A stretch of 64,000 bases of DNA from HGM13862 sp031553915 (GTDB lineage: Bacteria > Bacillota > Dehalobacteriia > UBA4068). Under the pieces are notes generated by a model, which was given only the letters and a program-made list of their open reading frames with translations, was not told where the DNA came from and ran no database searches. The position numbers were made by a program, and so were the translations under genes. Of this stretch, positions 60,997 through 64,000 are shown one piece after another (position 1 is the stretch's first letter; every line of letters starts with the position of its first letter). The stretch spans positions 175,541 through 239,540 of the forward strand of contig JAVBKT010000003.1 of assembly GCA_031553915.1 (NCBI GenBank). The letters run 5' to 3'.

Positions 60997-61419
60997 CTAT
61001 TCTTCAATAAAATATCCCAAAATTTCCGCCAACCGTCTCAGCATTTTTGCATTCCAGCGATGAGCAGTTCGTTCTGGTATTTCCAACCATGCTGCCGCAC
61101 CATAAAGACTATGGCTGCGTTTGAAATATACCATTTCCAGCAGCTGCTTCTTGTATTTAGAATCGCGGCGGTCATTACCGAGCTCCTGCAACAATTGTTT
61201 AACAGCAGAAATCTCCTGTTTCAGCGCTGCTATTTCTCCTTTTTCCAAAAGCATAGTTTTCACCGCAGTCGGATCAGAGACTCCCCCTCTAAAGCCTCCT
61301 CCACGATATGGTGATTGGGAAAAGATTAAATCATTCTCTAAAGATTTCAGATACTTGACGCTTGCATAAAAGCCATATAATATATTTTTTACTTCCCGGC
61401 GCCAGTTAACACTTATCAT
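60997..61419 (-). CDS. Phage-type transcriptional activator, ArpU/RinA-like
   Basis: A 140-residue protein with a coiled-coil middle (KGEIAALKQEISAVKQLLQELG) and a C-terminal sigma-like helix-turn-helix (GAAAWLEIPERTAHRWNAKMLRRLAEILGY), the layout of RinA/ArpU late-gene activators in Bacillota prophages. GAAGGAGGG, encoded in the last codons of the upstream zinc-ribbon gene, is its ribosome site, 7 bases before ATG 61419. No structural phage genes are present, so this looks like a remnant or a small domesticated cassette. Confidence 0.7.
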   Translation of the reverse strand: MISVNWRREVKNILYGFYASVKYLKSLENDLIFSQSPYRGGGFRGGVSDPTAVKTMLLEKGEIAALKQEISAVKQLLQELGNDRRDSKYKKQLLEMVYFKRSHSLYGAAAWLEIPERTAHRWNAKMLRRLAEILGYFIEE

Positions 61420-61421
61420 AC

Positions 61422-61568
61422 TTATAGCCCTCCTTCATATGTTCCACCACAAAAAGGACATCCCCACATGCCTTCGTACGATGGTGCTCCAAAACATTCT
61501 CCCCTATATTCAAGATGTTGGCGTGGATAGAGAAAACTCTGTCCACAGCAATCACATAAATAATTCAT
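61422..61568 (-). CDS. Small zinc-ribbon protein
   Basis: A 48-residue protein with two CxxC-type pairs (LCDCCGQ near the start and GCPFCGG near the end), a rubredoxin/zinc-ribbon-like layout. The ATG at 61568 is chosen because a consensus promoter ends just before it and the coding after it is compact; this makes the mRNA effectively leaderless. It is coupled to the ArpU/RinA-like gene downstream. Confidence 0.7.
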   Translation of the reverse strand: MNYLCDCCGQSFLYPRQHLEYRGECFGAPSYEGMWGCPFCGGTYEGGL

Positions 61569-61574
61569 ATCCCA

Positions 61575-61603
61575 ATTATAGAACATATGTTCGATAATTG
61601 CAA
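61575..61603 (-). promoter_or_regulatory. Promoter with embedded LexA/DinR-type box
   Basis: On the minus strand TTGCAA (61598-61603), 17 bases, TATAAT (61575-61580). The spacer contains CGAACATATGTTCT (61580-61593), one base from the Gram-positive SOS box CGAAC-N4-GTTCG. Transcription would start at or next to the ATG at 61568. Confidence 0.7.
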
Positions 61604-61755
61604 GTACTACTTTCCCCTGTTTTATGAAAAAATCAACTTTTTGCTTACGCAAATTGTTATAATGGTATGATACTATTTTATCGGGCTGCTAAATTTTATT
61701 GCTTTAGCAGAGCCTTTGCGATATAATAAAAACACTTTTATGATAGGTGATAAAA

Positions 61756-62544
61756 ATGATAATTGATTTCCATACCCATATTTTCCCTGAACAGATACTA
61801 GAAAAGGCTATGCAAATACTTATTCAAGGTTCAGGGGTGACTCCCAGCATCTCTGCTACCCCCGCAGGGTTGCTTGAACAAATGCAGCAGGCCGGAGTTG
61901 ATTTTTCTGTGGCGCTGCCGGTGGCAACCCGTCCTGACCAGCAGCATTCAATCAATAATTTTGCTATCGGGATTAATAGTGACAAAATTATCTCTTTTGG
62001 CTCGGTGCATCCTGATTCGCCAACAGTCCTTGATGAGCTAACGCGCCTGAAGGAAGCTGGCATTAAAGGTATAAAGTTTCATCCTGATAATCAAATTTTT
62101 TTTGTTGACGAAACACGCCTTTTTCCCATATATGAAAAATGCGCAGAGTTGGGCCTGATTGTTCTCTTTCACGCAGGAGTAGATTTTACTGTTTTCGAAC
62201 CAGTACACTGTCCTCCTGACAGATTAGCTAAAGTACTGCCGGTTTTCAACGGCTCACCTGTGGTAGCGGCGCATTTCGGCGGCTATTTGATGTGGCATGA
62301 GGTGGAAAAGCACCTTGTCGGCAAGGATATCTATTTTGATTCTTCCTTTTCATATTCTACTTTGCCCAAAAAACATGCGCGGCGAATTATCGAAAACCAT
62401 GGTGCAGACAAAATTCTCCTGGGCAGTGACACCCCCTGGAGTAGCATCGGGAATGAAATTCTCTTCATTAAACGGCTGCACCTTGCGCCAGAGGCAGAAA
62501 AAATGATTCTGGGAGAAAATGCCCGGAGGCTGCTTGATCTGTAA
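61756..62544 (+). CDS. Metal-dependent amidohydrolase (ACMSD-like TIM barrel)
   Basis: A 262-residue hydrolase/decarboxylase-type enzyme: HTHIFPE near the N-terminus (metal His pair), KFHPDNQ, LFHAGVD, AAHFGGYLMW and LLGSDTPWSS near the end place metal ligands at the expected barrel positions. Such amidohydrolase-2 proteins act on cyclic carboxylates; the substrate is unknown. ATG 61756 has AGGTGA upstream; a GTG three codons earlier is possible. A terminator follows. Confidence 0.85.
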   Translation: MIIDFHTHIFPEQILEKAMQILIQGSGVTPSISATPAGLLEQMQQAGVDFSVALPVATRPDQQHSINNFAIGINSDKIISFGSVHPDSPTVLDELTRLKEAGIKGIKFHPDNQIFFVDETRLFPIYEKCAELGLIVLFHAGVDFTVFEPVHCPPDRLAKVLPVFNGSPVVAAHFGGYLMWHEVEKHLVGKDIYFDSSFSYSTLPKKHARRIIENHGADKILLGSDTPWSSIGNEILFIKRLHLAPEAEKMILGENARRLLDL

Positions 62545-62563
62545 ACAGATAAATAATTATATT

Positions 62564-62590
62564 AAAACGCAGCTTTAGTAGCTGCGTTTT
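62564..62590 (+). terminator. Terminator after the amidohydrolase
   Basis: A perfect 11-bp stem AAAACGCAGCT with a TTAGT loop. Confidence 0.85.
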
Positions 62591-63076
62591 ATGTGTTAAA
62601 ACCTTTTACCACATAGTGGTAATGTGTTTTTCGCAGGCAAAGGCGCAGTTGTTGACCAGAGGCCGCCAGGGCGCAGAGTACGCATCCCTAATGGCTAGAC
62701 AATATATTTGCAATTTTTAACCTTACCTCTGCAAAAGGTAGGATTTTATTTATTACCTCGGTTACATTTTCCGAAATTATAATAAAAATCCTTTATATAT
62801 TATAACTCAGGTTGTGGCAATAAGCAATCTTTTCCGTTGCTTATAATTAAATTTTCTTGTCTTTTTTGCTATAATAATTCTTGATAATAAAAACAGAGCG
62901 CCTATTTGACATAGGCATAAAAGTGACCTTACATTTTACTGCCAAATCCTTATCTCCTCAGATTCTTCATCTACTACAACTAATCTTTACTATTTTATTT
63001 TGCCGAGACAAACAAATTTTTTGCTTATCTTCGCTGCCGATTATTAATAAGTCTTTTCCCTTAAAAACGCATCTTA
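62591..63076. other. Intergenic region with a repeat-end copy, no gene seen
   Basis: It contains the dyad TTACCAC-ATA-GTGGTAA near 62609-62625, the repeat end at 62650-62698, and a weak hairpin (CTTACCT/AGGTAGG) followed by T-rich sequence near 62720-62755. A 74-codon open frame at 62881-63105 has no ribosome site and AT-driven composition, so it is not called. Confidence 0.5.
62650..62698 (-). repeat. Solo end of the MITE-like repeat
   Basis: Read on the minus strand from 62698, CTAGCCATTAGGGATGCG continues with TACTCTGCGCCCTGGCGGC, alignable for about 45 bases with the left arm of the 57175-57373 element (ACTCATGCGCCCCAGACGGC, TGGTC). The other half is missing. Confidence 0.7.
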
Positions 63077-63106
63077 TTGACAAAATCACCCCATGTTCAG
63101 TATAAT
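63077..63106 (+). promoter_or_regulatory. Sigma-A promoter of pilin-like gene 2
   Basis: TTGACA (63077-63082), 18 bases, TATAAT (63101-63106). Confidence 0.75.
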
Positions 63107-63159
63107 ATATAAACAGTAGGAAGGGTTCGTTTTATCAATAAAATTTCAGGGGATACTAG

Positions 63160-63678
63160 ATGAAAAACAATAAGGGTTTTACTTTAGTAGAAATTATTGT
63201 CGTACTTGTAATTCTCGCCATCCTCATCGCTCTTCTGGCGCCGTCGCTCACCGGTTATATCGACAAGGCAAAAGAAAAAACCGCGCTGGCCAATGCCAGG
63301 CTCATACATCAAGCTGCCTTGGTCGCGCGCGTAGAGCTTTATGCAAACAGCAACGCTGCTCAGCCCGTCAACACCCAAGCATACCGGGCTTTCAACCCCG
63401 GCACCGGCTGGGGACCTGCCACCAATAACCCTGACGGTTCCACTGGCACGCTCAACCCTTTCACGCTCAAGGTGATAGAACTAGTTGGTGACGATGTAGA
63501 TGGGTTTTTCACTGTCTTCTTTGCGGATAAAGGCGTCAACTTCGTCATCTGGACGCAAGATTTGCCATCAGGTGGTCTACCAAGATCAATCGATGATGAA
63601 ATTGTCGGCGTTTACCCTGAAGACAAACGTCCGCTATGGGAACACTACAAAAAAACCGGCAATTTTAATATGCCATAA
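63160..63678 (+). CDS. Type IV pilin-like / pseudopilin protein, orphan copy 2
   Basis: A 172-residue protein with a short basic leader, a NKG/FTLVE prepilin peptidase site, and the hydrophobic helix IIVVLVILAILIALLAPSL. Its first 40 residues are nearly the same as those of the protein at 44928 (18 kb away), but the C-terminal globular part differs (TGWGPATNNPDG, VELVGDDVDGFFTVFF-like acidic strand). GGGGATAC precedes the ATG. It has its own promoter and terminator and no assembly genes beside it. Confidence 0.85.
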   Translation: MKNNKGFTLVEIIVVLVILAILIALLAPSLTGYIDKAKEKTALANARLIHQAALVARVELYANSNAAQPVNTQAYRAFNPGTGWGPATNNPDGSTGTLNPFTLKVIELVGDDVDGFFTVFFADKGVNFVIWTQDLPSGGLPRSIDDEIVGVYPEDKRPLWEHYKKTGNFNMP

Positions 63679-63750
63679 AAAACAGCGCTTTCGCAAACTA
63701 GAACAGGCGGCGCTTGTCTGCCCCAAAACAACAATAAATACAATGAAAAT

Positions 63751-63792
63751 AGCAGCACATCGGCTCACACCGTCTGTGCTGCTTTTGCTTTT
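63751..63792 (+). terminator. Terminator after pilin-like gene 2
   Basis: AGCAGCACA (63751-63759) pairs with TGTGCTGCT (63775-63783), with CGG/CCG inside, followed by a T-rich tail. Confidence 0.8.
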
Positions 63793-63822
63793 AATAAAAA
63801 CTTTTATTATAAACAGAAAAAA

Positions 63823-63851
63823 GACAAGAGCTGCAAAATGCAGCTCTTGTC
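63823..63851 (-). terminator. rRNA operon terminator
   Basis: A perfect 12-bp stem GACAAGAGCTGC with a 5-nt loop. On the minus strand it is followed by TTTTTT. It lies 10 bases past the 5S 3' end. Confidence 0.9.
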
Positions 63852-63860
63852 AAACTTACT

Positions 63861-63976
<116 letters not shown>

Positions 63977-64000
63977 AAAATTTATAACGATTTCAGATGC

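Noticed and set aside
60858..61010. A small plus-strand frame after GGAAGGAG that reads through the second terminator hairpin
   Set aside because: The ribosome site is good, but the product crosses a strong hairpin and has an AT-driven tail. Kept only as a possibility, not called.
62881..63105. A 74-codon open frame before pilin-like gene 2
   Set aside because: There is no ribosome site, the composition is AT-driven, and it overlaps the pilin promoter.

Overview
The window looks like chromosome from an anaerobic, low-to-mid GC member of the Bacillota (Clostridia/Negativicutes-like). The reasons are a YtaF-type membrane protein, an SLH-domain surface protein, Gram-positive style ribosome binding sites (AAGGAGG), a tungsten aldehyde:ferredoxin oxidoreductase with its own tungstate transporter, methylglyoxal synthase, an acyl-ACP thioesterase, and UGA codons that appear to be read as selenocysteine. 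The species cannot be fixed from the sequence alone. TGA is also used as an ordinary stop here (cstA-like gene, tupB), so the genetic code is standard.

Layout, left to right. 1-6.9 kb: the end of an ABC-F ATPase, an acyl-ACP thioesterase, a ytaF/mscS pair, an iron alcohol dehydrogenase, a zinc-ribbon membrane protein and a flavin reductase. 7.2-18.9 kb: a tungsten enzyme island. An aor-moaD-thiF operon diverges from lysR, moeA, moeA-PBP fusion and two flavoproteins; that operon converges on tupABC. 19.3-28.3 kb: a methyltransferase, a membrane protein, a decayed VOC-family gene with a 25-bp perfect hairpin, mgsA, a YyaL-type thioredoxin-domain protein, an SLH phosphodiester glycosidase, a lipoprotein, msrAB and a YhhN protein. 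28.5-38.4 kb: a yybP-ykoY manganese riboswitch in front of a CaCA exchanger, a GGDEF/EAL/GAF protein, a radical SAM protein, two unknowns, cstA, a CorC-type protein and a zupT-like transporter with a dyad operator. 38.5-44.8 kb: an ilvABNCD operon with a complete promoter, Ile-rich leader peptide and attenuator. 44.9-51.4 kb: an orphan pilin-like gene, a membrane protein, a polysaccharide deacetylase, a P-loop kinase-like gene and an operon of a diguanylate cyclase plus two small genes that each carry one in-frame TGA. 51.8-58.5 kb: carAB, with CarB fused to a DapF-like domain, then a 199-bp palindromic repeat element and an aminotransferase. 58.7-64 kb: pgsA, pgeF, a small phage-like cassette with a LexA-type box, an amidohydrolase, a second orphan pilin-like gene and a 5S rRNA that ends an rRNA operon entering from the right on the minus strand.

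How genes work together. TupABC would import tungstate. The two MoeA proteins insert the metal into pterin, and the MoaD/ThiF pair is the sulfur-carrier system for pterin synthesis. AOR is the client enzyme and the LysR protein the likely regulator; the two flavoproteins are candidate electron partners. The ilv operon makes isoleucine and valine precursors under transcription attenuation. CarAB makes carbamoyl phosphate.

The most unusual features are: (1) two adjacent genes (TfoX-C-like and ArsC/Spx-like) in which a TGA replaces the family's conserved cysteine and each TGA is followed at 19-20 nt by a hairpin of bacterial SECIS type; and (2) a CarB fused to a diaminopimelate-epimerase-like domain in which both catalytic cysteines are missing. 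All calls are from reading the sequence; no database search was run.
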